The notes: a model not told the origin generated them from the letters alone. A stretch of 64,000 bases of DNA from Pseudomonas versuta (GCF_001294575.1 NZ_CP012676.1:1550001-1614000); one strand, 5' to 3'; counted from the stretch's first letter, positions 1 through 8,431 are shown. Made by a program: numbers and translations.

Positions 1-364
1 CAAGTGGCAGCAGCGGATGAACATCCGCACCCCGGACATGAACAATCCGATTCTGTCGCTCTCCGGCGGCAATCAGCAAAAGGCCCTGTTTGCCCGGGCA
101 CTGGCCAGTGACAGCGAGCTGATTCTGATGGACGACCCCATGCGCGGGGTCGATGTGGGCACCAAGCGCGAGGTCTACGCCATCATCAAGGAAGAGGCGG
201 CCCGCGGGCGCACCTTCATCTGGTACTCCACCGAACTTGAAGAGCTCAACCACTGTGATCACATCTACGTGTTTCGCAACGGTCAGGCTGTGGCAGACAT
301 GCCGCGCAATGAACTGAGCGAAGCGCAAATCCTGCGCAGTTCCTTTCAGGAGGAGGTGGCATGA
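1..364 (+). CDS. Sugar ABC transporter ATP-binding protein (3' fragment)
   Basis: This is the C-terminal end of an ATPase of the ribose/arabinose/xylose importer type (RbsA/AraG/XylG family); the gene starts left of the window and is open from base 2. The visible part is the second nucleotide-binding domain. It shows the ABC signature LSGGNQQK, the sugar-importer variant, then a Walker B stretch LILMDDPMRGVD in which the usual catalytic Glu after the Asp is Asp, and a switch region WYSTELEEL in which Ser replaces the usual His. The protein would sit on the cytoplasmic side and drive uptake through the two permeases that follow. Its stop overlaps the start of the next gene by four bases (ATGA), so translation is probably coupled. 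The substrate cannot be told from this fragment. Confidence 0.93.
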   Translation, partial: KWQQRMNIRTPDMNNPILSLSGGNQQKALFARALASDSELILMDDPMRGVDVGTKREVYAIIKEEAARGRTFIWYSTELEELNHCDHIYVFRNGQAVADMPRNELSEAQILRSSFQEEVA

Positions 365-1365
365 ACGCGCCTCAACCCATGACGTTAAAAAAACCAGCTG
401 CGCCCAATGTTTCGGGATCGGCAACCGGGGCGGTGAATCGCGCCCGCTGGTTGCGCAACGCCTTGCCCGCCATTTCTCTGGTGGTGCTGCTGGTGACGAT
501 TTTCATCATGCAGCCACGGGCCATGAGTTACATGGGCATGAACCTGATGCTCAACCTGGCAGTGCCGATTGCCCTGGCCACCATCGCGCAGATGTTGATC
601 ATCACGGTCAACGACCTTGATCTGTCGCTGGGCAGTTTCATCAGCTTTGTGGCCTGCGTGGCAGCTACCTTGCTCAACGATCACCCGCTGCTGGGATGCC
701 TGGTGCTGCTGGGCTGCATCGGGGTTTACGCGTTGCTCGGGGCGCTGATTCACACTCGCCGGTTACCGGCCATTGTGGTGACCCTGGGCATGTCGTTCAT
801 CTGGGTCGGCGGCGCCGTGCTATTGCTGCCCGCACCCGGCGGCAGTGCGCCGCAATGGTTGCAGGCACTGGTCAAAATCAAGACCCCGGTACTGCCGTTC
901 GCCATTGTGGTGTGCGTGGTACTGGCCGTGGCGGTACACCTGTTTTTGATGCGTTCCAGGTTTGGCGTGGTCTTGCGTGGCGCCGGCGGTAACCCGCTGG
1001 CGATGGCCAAGGCCGGCTGGTCGCTGTTGCGGATCAAGGTCACGCTGTATGCCCTGGCAGGAGGCTTCGGTGTGCTTTCCGGGTTGTTCCTGGTGGGCCT
1101 GACCACCTCGGCCGACGCCAACATGGCGTTGCGTTACACCTTGCTGTCGATCGCCGGAGTGATTCTGGGCGGTGGCGAATTTACCGGCGGCCGGGTATCC
1201 CCCGTCGGTGCCGTGCTGGGGGCGTTGACGCTGGTGCTGGCCGGGTCACTGCTGTCGTTTATACGCATATCCCCCGACTGGCAGATCGGTGCCCAGGGCG
1301 CGATTTTGATCCTGGTGCTGGCCCTGCGCACTGCCGTCAACCGTCTGGAGGTACGTCCGGTATGA
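361..1365 (+). CDS. Sugar ABC transporter permease (RbsC family), first of two
   Basis: An inner-membrane permease of 334 residues of the branched-chain amino acid/ribose permease superfamily. After a cytoplasmic N-terminus of about 30 residues it has around eight to ten hydrophobic segments. It carries the family's conserved stretch VNDLDLSLGSFISF (a version of the common GGIDLSVG motif) near residue 80 and GGGEFTGGRVSPVGAVLGAL near the C-terminus, where the cytoplasmic loop contacts the ATPase. It overlaps the ATPase gene by four bases upstream and the second permease by four bases downstream. Two different permease genes suggest a heterodimeric channel, in contrast with the RbsC homodimer. 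No binding-protein gene is visible; it may lie upstream of the window. Confidence 0.93.
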   Translation: MNAPQPMTLKKPAAPNVSGSATGAVNRARWLRNALPAISLVVLLVTIFIMQPRAMSYMGMNLMLNLAVPIALATIAQMLIITVNDLDLSLGSFISFVACVAATLLNDHPLLGCLVLLGCIGVYALLGALIHTRRLPAIVVTLGMSFIWVGGAVLLLPAPGGSAPQWLQALVKIKTPVLPFAIVVCVVLAVAVHLFLMRSRFGVVLRGAGGNPLAMAKAGWSLLRIKVTLYALAGGFGVLSGLFLVGLTTSADANMALRYTLLSIAGVILGGGEFTGGRVSPVGAVLGALTLVLAGSLLSFIRISPDWQIGAQGAILILVLALRTAVNRLEVRPV

Positions 1366-2324
1366 ACCTGCCCATTGCTTTGAACCGTATTCGCAGCAAA
1401 CCCTGGTTGTGGTCGTTTCTGGCGGCCTTGCTGGTATGGCTGGCCACCCTGGCGTTTACCGCCGGTGAGGGCGCGGGTGCGCTGACCTCCAGTGCGCTGT
1501 CGTTCTCGGCATTTTTTGTCATCGTCGGCGTGGGGCAGATGTTTGTCATCACCACCGGCCCCGGCAATATCGACCTGTCGATTCCGGCCAATATCGCCCT
1601 CAGTGGTGCGGTCGGCATGAAGTTGATGGACAGCCAGAACGGCCTGATTGCCTTGGGTGTGGCCGGGGTGCTGGGGGTTGGCGTGCTGGTGGGGTGCGCC
1701 AACTACGCGCTGATTCGCCTGCTGCGTATCCCGCCGATCATCGCCACCCTGTCGGCAAGCTTTCTGTTGCAGTCCATGGCCATTGCCTACGGGCGCAGCG
1801 TGCGGATCGCGCCGCCGGAGCTGTTCTACCAGTTCTCTACCGGCAAGTGGCTGGGCATTCCTTATCTGGCGCTGGCCGTCGCCTTGCTTACGGTACTCGC
1901 CGGTTACCTGTTGACGCGCACCCGCTATGGACGCTGGACCCTGGCCATCGGCCAGAACATGCGTGCTGCCGAACTGGCCGGCGTACGAGTCGAACGGGTG
2001 CGCTGGGCCACCTATGTGCTGAGTGCGGTGTTTGCCAGTGTCTGCGGGGTGCTGCTGGCCGGGTTTTCCGGAGGCGCGTCCCTGAGCATGGGCGAGGAAT
2101 ACCTGCTGGCATCGATTGCGGTGGTGGTGATTGGCGGCACGTCGGTAGCGGGCGGGTTTTCCAACGTGCCGGGCCTGTGGGGCGCGGCACTGTTTCTTTA
2201 CTTGCTGGTGAGCATGCTCAACACCTTTGGCGCCAGCGCCGGTGTGCGGCTGATCCTCACCGGCGTCATCATAATCGCGGTAATTGCCGCCGTCAGCGGG
2301 CGCAAGACGCTGCGCAGCCTTTGA
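1362..2324 (+). CDS. Sugar ABC transporter permease (RbsC family), second of two
   Basis: A 320-residue paralogue of the preceding permease and its likely partner. The family motif appears as TGPGNIDLSIPANIALSGAV near residue 65, and the conserved C-terminal loop as VVVIGGTSVAGGFSNVPGLW. Multiple hydrophobic helices cover the rest. The ATG overlaps the previous stop by four bases. Ten bases separate its stop from the SMP-30 lactonase gene, so ATPase, both permeases and the lactonase form one operon. Known family biology is import of pentoses or hexoses with a periplasmic binding protein; which sugar is used here is not shown by sequence. Confidence 0.93.
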   Translation: MNLPIALNRIRSKPWLWSFLAALLVWLATLAFTAGEGAGALTSSALSFSAFFVIVGVGQMFVITTGPGNIDLSIPANIALSGAVGMKLMDSQNGLIALGVAGVLGVGVLVGCANYALIRLLRIPPIIATLSASFLLQSMAIAYGRSVRIAPPELFYQFSTGKWLGIPYLALAVALLTVLAGYLLTRTRYGRWTLAIGQNMRAAELAGVRVERVRWATYVLSAVFASVCGVLLAGFSGGASLSMGEEYLLASIAVVVIGGTSVAGGFSNVPGLWGAALFLYLLVSMLNTFGASAGVRLILTGVIIIAVIAAVSGRKTLRSL

Positions 2325-2334
2325 GGACAGAACC

Positions 2335-3246
2335 ATGAATGATGATATCTACGAGTTTCACGACAAGCGTTTTCGCAGCCTGACCCTGCCCAACACCCAG
2401 CTTGAGCGCCTCTACGATAAGTGCCGCTGGGCAGAAGGCCCGGTGTGGTTCAACGACGGCGGCTACCTGTTGTGGAGTGACATCCCCAACCAGCGCATCC
2501 TGCGCTGGACCCCGGAGCAGGGAGTTTCGGTGTTTCGTCCGGCGTCCAATTTCGCCAATGGCAACACCCGCGACCTGCAGGGGCGGCTGGTGACCTGCCA
2601 GCACGGTACGCGCAGCGTCACCCGCACCGAACCGGATGGCAGTATCACCACCCTGGCCGATCAATATGAAGGCAAACGCCTGAACTCGCCCAACGACGTG
2701 GTAGTCCATCGCGATGGCAGTATCTGGTTCACCGACCCCACCTACGGCATCCTCAGCGATTATGAGGGCTATCAGGCCGAGCCCGAGCAGAGCGGGCGCA
2801 ACGTGTTTCGCATCGACCCCGATACGTTGCACATCACCTGCGTTGCCGACGACTTCGAACAACCCAATGGCCTGGCCTTTTCGCCGGACGGCAAAACCCT
2901 GTACATCGCCGACTCAGCCCGTTCCCACGACCCGGATGCAGCCCACCACATCCGCGCCATGAACGTTATCGACAACTGCCGGCTGGGGGAGTCGAGGGTG
3001 TTTACCCATATCGAACCGGGGATTCCTGACGGGCTTCGGGTTGATGTGCAGGGCAACATCTGGACCAGCGCGGGGGATGGCATTCAATGTTTTGATGCCA
3101 ACGGGGTGATGTTGGGCAAGATCAAACTGCCGGAAACAGTGGCCAATCTGACCTTCGGAGGGCCACGGCGTAACCGGCTGTTCATTACGGCCAATACCTC
3201 GCTCTACATGATTCATGTGGCAGTGGCGGGGGCGCAGTTTCCCTGA
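2335..3246 (+). CDS. SMP-30/gluconolactonase family sugar lactonase
   Basis: A 303-residue six-bladed beta-propeller enzyme of the SMP-30/Gnl/LRE family, which hydrolyses aldono-lactones to aldonic acids with a divalent metal. The metal-binding Glu is seen at residue 34 in RWAEGPVW, followed by the family motifs LNSPNDVVV, FTDPTYGI, PNGLAFSPDGKTLYIADS and IPDGLRVD. ATG at 2335 was chosen because it follows GAGGAC at a proper distance and begins ten bases after the permease stop; an in-frame ATG at 2284 lies inside the permease gene. It closes the sugar-importer operon, so the imported sugar is probably oxidised to a lactone before this step. Its last 62 bases are overlapped by the end of the opposing rhs gene. 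Confidence 0.9.
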   Translation: MNDDIYEFHDKRFRSLTLPNTQLERLYDKCRWAEGPVWFNDGGYLLWSDIPNQRILRWTPEQGVSVFRPASNFANGNTRDLQGRLVTCQHGTRSVTRTEPDGSITTLADQYEGKRLNSPNDVVVHRDGSIWFTDPTYGILSDYEGYQAEPEQSGRNVFRIDPDTLHITCVADDFEQPNGLAFSPDGKTLYIADSARSHDPDAAHHIRAMNVIDNCRLGESRVFTHIEPGIPDGLRVDVQGNIWTSAGDGIQCFDANGVMLGKIKLPETVANLTFGGPRRNRLFITANTSLYMIHVAVAGAQFP

Positions 3247-6200
3247 CGGAGTCAGCATCCTGGTGTTGGTGGTCAGGTGCAGTGCCTGTGTTGCAGGCGC
3301 TGCGGTTGTTGATGCCCCTGCGGGGTGTATTGCACCTCCAGTCTTGCCTCAGCACGGGTTCATAGCGATAGCTGTTTAGCCCTGCGGCCAGTTTGAGCGG
3401 GTCGGGGCTCAGGTAGCGCCCTGTGCTTGGGTTGTAGTAGCGATGGCGGTGGTAATGCAGCCCGCTTTCGTCGTCGTAATACTGGCCCTGAAAACGCAGG
3501 GGATTGCTGATGTCGGCGATGTCGAATGTGTGTACGTTGCCGTAAGCGCGGTAGCAGGCCGACCAGACGATTATTGCGCACGGGTCGGTCAGCTCCAGGG
3601 GCGTGCCGAAAGGGTCGAGCTGATAGTGGAAAATTGAGCCGCCCGGGCCTTCGCCCTGGAGCAGGGCCAGAGGTTTACAGGTGCCTGGTTCATAGAGATA
3701 ACTGCGGTAACAGGTACTTGCTGGTAAATCTTTTTGGCTGCTGCTTTCGCTGAGCAGGCACTCGCCCAGCCAGACAAACCGGGTGCTCCGGTCATCGACC
3801 TGTTTGGCGATGCGCCGGCCCAAAGCGTCATAGAGGTACTGGATTTCGCTGCCTTCAGGCAGGGTGATAGCCGTCAGCTGGTGCTGGCAGTCATAGCGGT
3901 AATGGCGTACCAGACGCTGACCTGCGCCGCGTCGCTCCTGGATCAGGTTGCCGTAGGCGTCGTACACGAAATGGCAGTCGCCCTGTATGAGCAGACGGTT
4001 GCCTTTGACATTGGCCGGGCTGCTGCGCCCCCTGCCGCTGGCGCTCTGGCGCAACAGGTTACCGGCCGGGTCATGCTCGAAACACTCTTCAGCCTTGCCC
4101 CTGACTGCGATCAGCCGCCCCTGGGGGTCGTAGCTGTAACTTTGCTGGCCATGACGGCTATCGCCAAGCAAGCGCAGATTGCCGCTGGCGTCGTATTGGT
4201 AATGGCGGCTGTAGAGCGGCCGGGTACCGAAGCCATGGTCGGGGCTGCGGGAGGTGATGGCATGCTCTTGCAATCGTCCTTGCTGGTCGTAGCGGTACTG
4301 GCTGTGCAGGTTGCCTTGCTGGCGGGAAATTTCGCGGCCGGCTTCGAATTGGTGTTCGCTGAGGCGTTCGCCATTGAGGTCAATGGCGCACAGGCCAGCG
4401 CCTTTTTGATAGTGATAGACCAGTTGGTTGCCGTCTGGCAGGTGGCAGGCGCTTAGCTGGCCAAGAACATCATATTGATAGCGCAGGATGGCCGGGCCCT
4501 GATGCTCGGTGATCAGCCGGTCCTGCAGGTCGTATTCGTAAACCAGCGGCCATTTGCCGTCGGTAACCCGGGTCAGACGGCCCAGGTTGTCGTAGGTGCA
4601 GGCGATCGTGCTGGCGTCGGGCAGGGTTTTGAGGAGCAGGCGCCCGGCGCTGTCACGCTGATAAAGGGTGATCAGTGGTTGTTGGTCAGGGTAATCCGCA
4701 TCCGGGTATTCGATTTGCTCCAGCAGGCGGCCGTTGAGGTCGTAGCTGTAGCCAGTTTTGGTTCCATCAAAGCCGACTTCCTGACGGACAAGGCCGCCGG
4801 GATGGTAGTCGAGCAGGTAGTGTTCGTTACGTTCGTTTTCGATGCTGGTGAGCAACAGCAGACAATTGTCATAGCGGTAATTGAGCTGGCTGCCATCGGG
4901 GTTGATGCGGCTGCTGAGCATGGGCAGGTTGTCGGCATATTCGTAGCGGGTAATCTGCCCGCGCTCGTCCCGTTGGGCGACCACCTTGCCATAGGCGTTG
5001 TAGCTCCAGGCGCGGGTTTTGCCGCCGGGCAGGATCATTTGGCTCAGGCGTCCAAGGGCGTCCCACTGGTAGCGGGTGATGGCGCCGTACTGATCCTGAG
5101 CGGTTGTTTTTCGACCCCGCAGGTCATAGCTGTAACGCTGTTGCGTGGCGTCGGGCAGGGTCTCGTCCAGTAGCTGGCCAAGGCGGTTCCAGGTGAGCCG
5201 GTGATAGCCACCGTCGGGTAGCACCCTGGCACTGATTTGCCCCCTGCAGGTGTAGCTCCAGGTCGTGACATTTCCGTCGGGGTCGATTTGCCGGGTGATG
5301 TCGCCCCGGGCGTTGTGCTCGTATATCCAGCAGGCCAGGCCGCGTTGCACCTTGTGCAGGTGACCGTTCAAGTAGCTGTAAAACGTGGGTTCGTCGAGGG
5401 CCGGGATGACCGCCGAGAGTTGCCCGGCTTCGTTGTAGCGGTATCGGGTGAGGGTGCCCGCAGGGTCCTTTTCAGCAATCAGCCGGCCTTCCTCATCATG
5501 GGAGTAATGGTGTTCGGCACCGCCCGGTCCTGTGTGGCTGACGAGGCGGGCGTTGGCGTCATGGACCCAGGTGTGCTGGCTGCCATCCTGATGCCTGACC
5601 GTGACGGCGCCCCGGTCATCCCATTGATAGTCCACATGCATCTGCCCGAAGTTGGTCGTGTGGTGGATGCAGCGCGAGTGTTTGCCTGCGTGTTGCCAGG
5701 TCCAGAAAGACACTGCTCCGCCGGCCAGTTGCCGCTCCTGAATCACGTGCCAGGCGTCGTAGCGATACTGCTCGGTTTCTTGCAGTGCATTGCTGGCGCC
5801 GGTCAGTTGCCCGGCGTCGTTGTAGCGGTAAGTGACGAGCGTGTGCAGGGTGCTCCAGCGATCGGCCCGGGGCTGACCCCGGGCATCGCCGGATTCATGA
5901 TTGTCGTCATAGTGCTGATAGTCCACTGCGCACAGCAAACCTTGCTGGTAGCGCAGCAACAGGGCGCGCCCGGCGCCGTTGTCGATGCGCTGCAGGCGTC
6001 CGAGGTGCCAGTCAATGTTCAGGCGATTGCCGTAGGCATCGCTGATGGCGGACAGTTTGAGGTCCTGAAAGTGAAAGAAACGGCAGTGCTTTCCCGCCTG
6101 GGCGATGATCAGTTCACCATCGGTGTCGCCCAGGTAGATGGTAGCGTTGACCTGCGCGCAGGTGATTGCCGGACGTTGCGCGCCGGGCCACACGAAGCGG

Positions 6201-6532
6201 GTCTGGCGATTCTCGCTATCGATCCACAGCAGACCGTCGTCATCCCGTTGCAGGTGGTGGCACAGGCTGTGGCTCCAGCCAAAGCCCAGATCACTGGCCG
6301 TGTCTACGAAACGGGTGCAATACAGGCGCGTCCATTCAAACGGCAGGGGCCCGTCGAGTGTGCCATCGCTCAGCCTGAGCCGTACTTCGCCGGTCACCAT
6401 TGATACCGAAGGCCAGTTGCTCGGCTCCTGCTCGATAGCACCGGGGGGGCGGTCAAAAGAAGGGGGTTGAGGAGCCATGCCAAAACCTTCAGGGCTCAGG
6501 TTGTAGCGAGGCTGGGGCAGTGAACGGTACAT
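3185..6532 (-). CDS. Rhs/YD-repeat protein lacking a recognisable toxin tip
   Basis: A 1115-residue Rhs-family protein. The N-terminal part (about residues 40-110) resembles the DUF6531 region that opens the Rhs shell (VTGEVRLRLSDG, FEWTRLYC). Many YD repeats follow (for example YRYNDAGQLTG, YSYDPQGRLIAV). The conserved core end is intact around residues 1020-1060: DESGLHYHRHRYYNPSTGRY then LSPDPLKLAAGLNSYRY. In full-length Rhs toxins this is followed by a NPxxWxDPLGL-like boundary and a variable toxin. Here RYEP is followed by only about 55 low-complexity-like residues, and the stop lies inside the opposing lactonase gene. No PAAR domain, signal peptide or membrane segment is visible. Most likely the cage survives and the toxin tip and immunity gene were lost or replaced by read-through. 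An active short tip cannot be excluded. Confidence 0.85.
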   Translation of the reverse strand: MYRSLPQPRYNLSPEGFGMAPQPPSFDRPPGAIEQEPSNWPSVSMVTGEVRLRLSDGTLDGPLPFEWTRLYCTRFVDTASDLGFGWSHSLCHHLQRDDDGLLWIDSENRQTRFVWPGAQRPAITCAQVNATIYLGDTDGELIIAQAGKHCRFFHFQDLKLSAISDAYGNRLNIDWHLGRLQRIDNGAGRALLLRYQQGLLCAVDYQHYDDNHESGDARGQPRADRWSTLHTLVTYRYNDAGQLTGASNALQETEQYRYDAWHVIQERQLAGGAVSFWTWQHAGKHSRCIHHTTNFGQMHVDYQWDDRGAVTVRHQDGSQHTWVHDANARLVSHTGPGGAEHHYSHDEEGRLIAEKDPAGTLTRYRYNEAGQLSAVIPALDEPTFYSYLNGHLHKVQRGLACWIYEHNARGDITRQIDPDGNVTTWSYTCRGQISARVLPDGGYHRLTWNRLGQLLDETLPDATQQRYSYDLRGRKTTAQDQYGAITRYQWDALGRLSQMILPGGKTRAWSYNAYGKVVAQRDERGQITRYEYADNLPMLSSRINPDGSQLNYRYDNCLLLLTSIENERNEHYLLDYHPGGLVRQEVGFDGTKTGYSYDLNGRLLEQIEYPDADYPDQQPLITLYQRDSAGRLLLKTLPDASTIACTYDNLGRLTRVTDGKWPLVYEYDLQDRLITEHQGPAILRYQYDVLGQLSACHLPDGNQLVYHYQKGAGLCAIDLNGERLSEHQFEAGREISRQQGNLHSQYRYDQQGRLQEHAITSRSPDHGFGTRPLYSRHYQYDASGNLRLLGDSRHGQQSYSYDPQGRLIAVRGKAEECFEHDPAGNLLRQSASGRGRSSPANVKGNRLLIQGDCHFVYDAYGNLIQERRGAGQRLVRHYRYDCQHQLTAITLPEGSEIQYLYDALGRRIAKQVDDRSTRFVWLGECLLSESSSQKDLPASTCYRSYLYEPGTCKPLALLQGEGPGGSIFHYQLDPFGTPLELTDPCAIIVWSACYRAYGNVHTFDIADISNPLRFQGQYYDDESGLHYHRHRYYNPSTGRYLSPDPLKLAAGLNSYRYEPVLRQDWRCNTPRRGINNRSACNTGTAPDHQHQDADSVRETAPPPLPHESCRARYWP

Positions 6533-6682
6533 CCGCTTTTCCTTGCGCTGCGGTCGTCCTGACGCAATTGAGCATCAGGATTTTTCGGTTACGCAAGTGT
6601 GCAAGGCTGCGTTGAGTCTGGCTGCAGGCCGTGTCTCTGAGATTCTAGGAATTGAGCGAAAGTTATGTAGGTAATTGGTTCT

Positions 6683-7162
6683 TCAAGTGTGGGATGCCCA
6701 GCCCAGGGCCACTGCTGTCAGCACCAGATAACGGGCGCCTTTGGCCACTGTGACAATTAGCACGAAGCGCCATAGCGGTTCGCGCATGACGCCGGCGATC
6801 ATGGTCAGTGGATCGCCAATGATCGGCACCCAGCTCAACAGCAATGACCAGCGGCCGTAGCGAAGATAGAACTGTTGGGCCCTGGCGAGCTTTTGTTCAC
6901 TTACCGGGAACCAGCGTTTGTGCCGAAAGTGTTCAACCGAGCGCCCCAGCAGCCAGTTCAGTATCGAGCCCAGAACATTGCCCAGGGTGGCCACGATCAG
7001 CAGGGTGGTTACCGCGTACTTACCGGAAAGCAGCATGGCGACCAGTACCGCTTCAGATTGCATTGGCAGCAATGAAGCGGCACCGAAGGCGGCCAGAAAC
7101 AGCCCTAGATAGCTGGTGATTTCAAACACTGGGGTGTCCACAGGTGATGGGGGTACACACAC
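6683..7162 (-). CDS. yqaA: YqaA-family (DedA/SNARE-associated-like) inner-membrane protein
   Basis: A protein of up to 159 residues resembling YqaA, a small relative of the DedA/VTT membrane family. The pattern is a first hydrophobic stretch with LLPMQSEAVLVAML, then GNVLGSILNWLLGR, a basic loop, and LLLSWVPIIGDPLTMIAGV, the re-entrant motif of the family, ending with two more hydrophobic segments. Full DedA proteins (about 200-220 residues) carry a phosphate-lipid flippase fold; the role of YqaA is not established. The start is uncertain: 7162 is a GTG without a clear ribosome-binding site, and a second in-frame GTG at 7129 would begin VFEITSYLGLF, nearer to the usual N-terminus of the family. 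It sits alone between the rhs gene and the repeat-rich gap. Confidence 0.8.
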   Translation of the reverse strand: MCVPPSPVDTPVFEITSYLGLFLAAFGAASLLPMQSEAVLVAMLLSGKYAVTTLLIVATLGNVLGSILNWLLGRSVEHFRHKRWFPVSEQKLARAQQFYLRYGRWSLLLSWVPIIGDPLTMIAGVMREPLWRFVLIVTVAKGARYLVLTAVALGWASHT

Positions 7163-7344
7163 TTGTTGCAGGAGCTTTTGTGAGGCTGCTGCGCCGCAGG
7201 GGTTTTAACATCATCCCTGAAGAGATACCGGGGTTTGTAGTGGGGTAGCAATATCTTGCAGCACATATGAAGCGGAATACGCCGCAGTTTTTTAGGAAGG
7301 GGCCTACAGCCATTGCTTCATACCTCGACAGCGACGGCACACCG

Positions 7345-7492
7345 CCAGACGTAGCCTTCGGCAACTGCTACGCAAAGCGGGTATTCCTGTAGTCGCTGAC
7401 GAGGAACGAGGCTGCGATGGACTGCGCAGCAGGCCCCGTAACTGAAGGCCCTGTGGCCCTTATCGCAGCCTCGTGCCTCGTCATCGACTACC
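7345..7492. repeat. Single copy of the 179-bp-type palindromic repeat, loop reversed
   Basis: This stretch matches the unit tandemly repeated at 13353-14121: a leader beginning GACGTAGCCTTCGGC, a 29-base left arm (7390-7418), a 43-base loop (7419-7461) and a 29-base right arm (7462-7490). Leader and arms have the same orientation as in the array, but the loop is the reverse complement of the array loop with about three mismatches. The arms pair at 27 of 29 positions here. It is non-coding. Confidence 0.85.
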
Positions 7493-7499
7493 CACCGCC

Positions 7500-7743
7500 A
7501 AGCGTCCCGTCGAAAAGCCGTAAACACCGAATTAATCATTGGGCTGCAACGTATAAGTTCGATTGAAGTGTATATATCGCAACCACTTTCATAAGACTTC
7601 GTGGATATATATAGGAAAAGTCTCAGGTGATTTAAGAGAATTCCTAAGATGCAAAATCTGAATGTATAAGTCCTCATGAAAATTTATTATTTATTATTTG
7701 TTTTTAACGATCTGGACTGATTAGAATCCCCTCCGAATTTTTG
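7500..7743. other. AT-rich intergenic stretch
   Basis: About 240 bases much richer in A and T than the surroundings (runs such as GTGTATATATCGC, TGGATATATATAGG and TTTATTATTTATTATTTG). No convincing gene was found. It separates the repeat copy from the small leftward reading frame and the vgrG remnant. AT-rich patches are usual beside horizontally acquired T6SS effector/immunity loci, so this may be a remnant of lost cargo or a promoter region; that is inference from composition only. Confidence 0.5.
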
Positions 7744-7926
7744 TCATGCAACAGGCCAATCGTTGTATTTCTCCTTAGCCATCGCGCTTGAGGCTAAAGC
7801 CGTGAGCGTGCGTGCGCCGGCCCCTATAGAGCTGCTACTCGAAGTTGCGCCGCCCCCGTTTTCCATACCCGCAATACCACAGTTAACCAACACAACTTCG
7901 TCATTACCTGAAGCAGGCTTTGGCAA
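7744..7926 (-). CDS. Possible small Ser/Gly/Ala-rich protein or gene remnant
   Basis: A 60-residue leftward reading frame starting at TTG with no clear ribosome-binding site and directly preceded by an in-frame TAA, so it may be the leftover 3' end of a longer gene. The translated sequence is rich in Ser, Gly and Ala in the middle (GGGATSSSSSIGAGAR) and ends with a charged tail (AKEKYNDWPVA). No family is recognised. It points away from the vgrG remnant, in the position where an Rhs or effector-associated gene might once have been. It could equally be chance. Confidence 0.25.
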   Translation of the reverse strand: MPKPASGNDEVVLVNCGIAGMENGGGATSSSSSIGAGARTLTALASSAMAKEKYNDWPVA

Positions 7927-7967
7927 CTGAAGTTACAGGATTTATTAGTCGCCAAGGAGGCCTGAAC

Positions 7968-8431
7968 ATGTCTACTCAACTGCGCACTTTTTTTGACCAC
8001 AGCCGCCATAAACTGTGGGTACGTAATGTTACTTCGCCGCTCGACGTCCTCGCCTTCGAGGGCCGCGAAGGCCTGAGCCAGGTGTTCAACTACCGAATTG
8101 AATTCACTTGCACCGACACTGATATCGCGGCCGAATCCATGCTCGGCAAAAACGCCAGTTTCAGCCTCTACGCCCCCCTTAAACCGCTGCCCTATCGGGG
8201 GTTTGTCCGGCCCGAGATCAAGCCCCTGCGGGCATTGAACGGGGTCGTCAGCGGCTTCAGGCGCCTGAGTCGGATTTTTCTTCAGTGCGATGGAATGCCA
8301 AGGGGTTTTCCATTGAGTGGTTTGACAATGTCGACGCCCGCGGGCGGCCGTTAAGTTCAACTGACTACGTATTACAGAACGGGACTTTCTCGCGGCATGA
8401 AGTTGTGAGCCAGCAAAGCCAGAACCCGTAG
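7968..8431 (+). pseudogene. vgrG: vgrG remnant (T6SS spike protein), internally deleted and frameshifted
   Basis: The gene keeps a strong ribosome-binding site (AAGGAGG) before ATG 7968, and its first roughly 100 codons match the VgrG N-terminus: VTSPLDVLAFEGREGLSQ, then FNYRIEFTC and LNGVVSGFRRLS. A complete VgrG has about 600-700 residues with a gp27/gp5-like needle; nearly all of that is absent. In the start frame the frame closes at 8354. Shifting frame near 8270 gives a clean tail (SDFSSVRWNAKGFSIEWFDN, later DARGRPLSSTDYVLQNG) to TAG 8429-8431, which may be the original C-terminus or part of another protein. A PAAR gene follows after 33 bases, the normal gene order for vgrG-PAAR loci. 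I infer a large internal deletion plus a frameshift, so no functional spike. Confidence 0.8.

Noticed and set aside
3734..6403. Rightward frames of 230-390 codons opposite rhs
   Set aside because: They are mirror frames of the YD repeats with valine/alanine-rich composition and no motifs.
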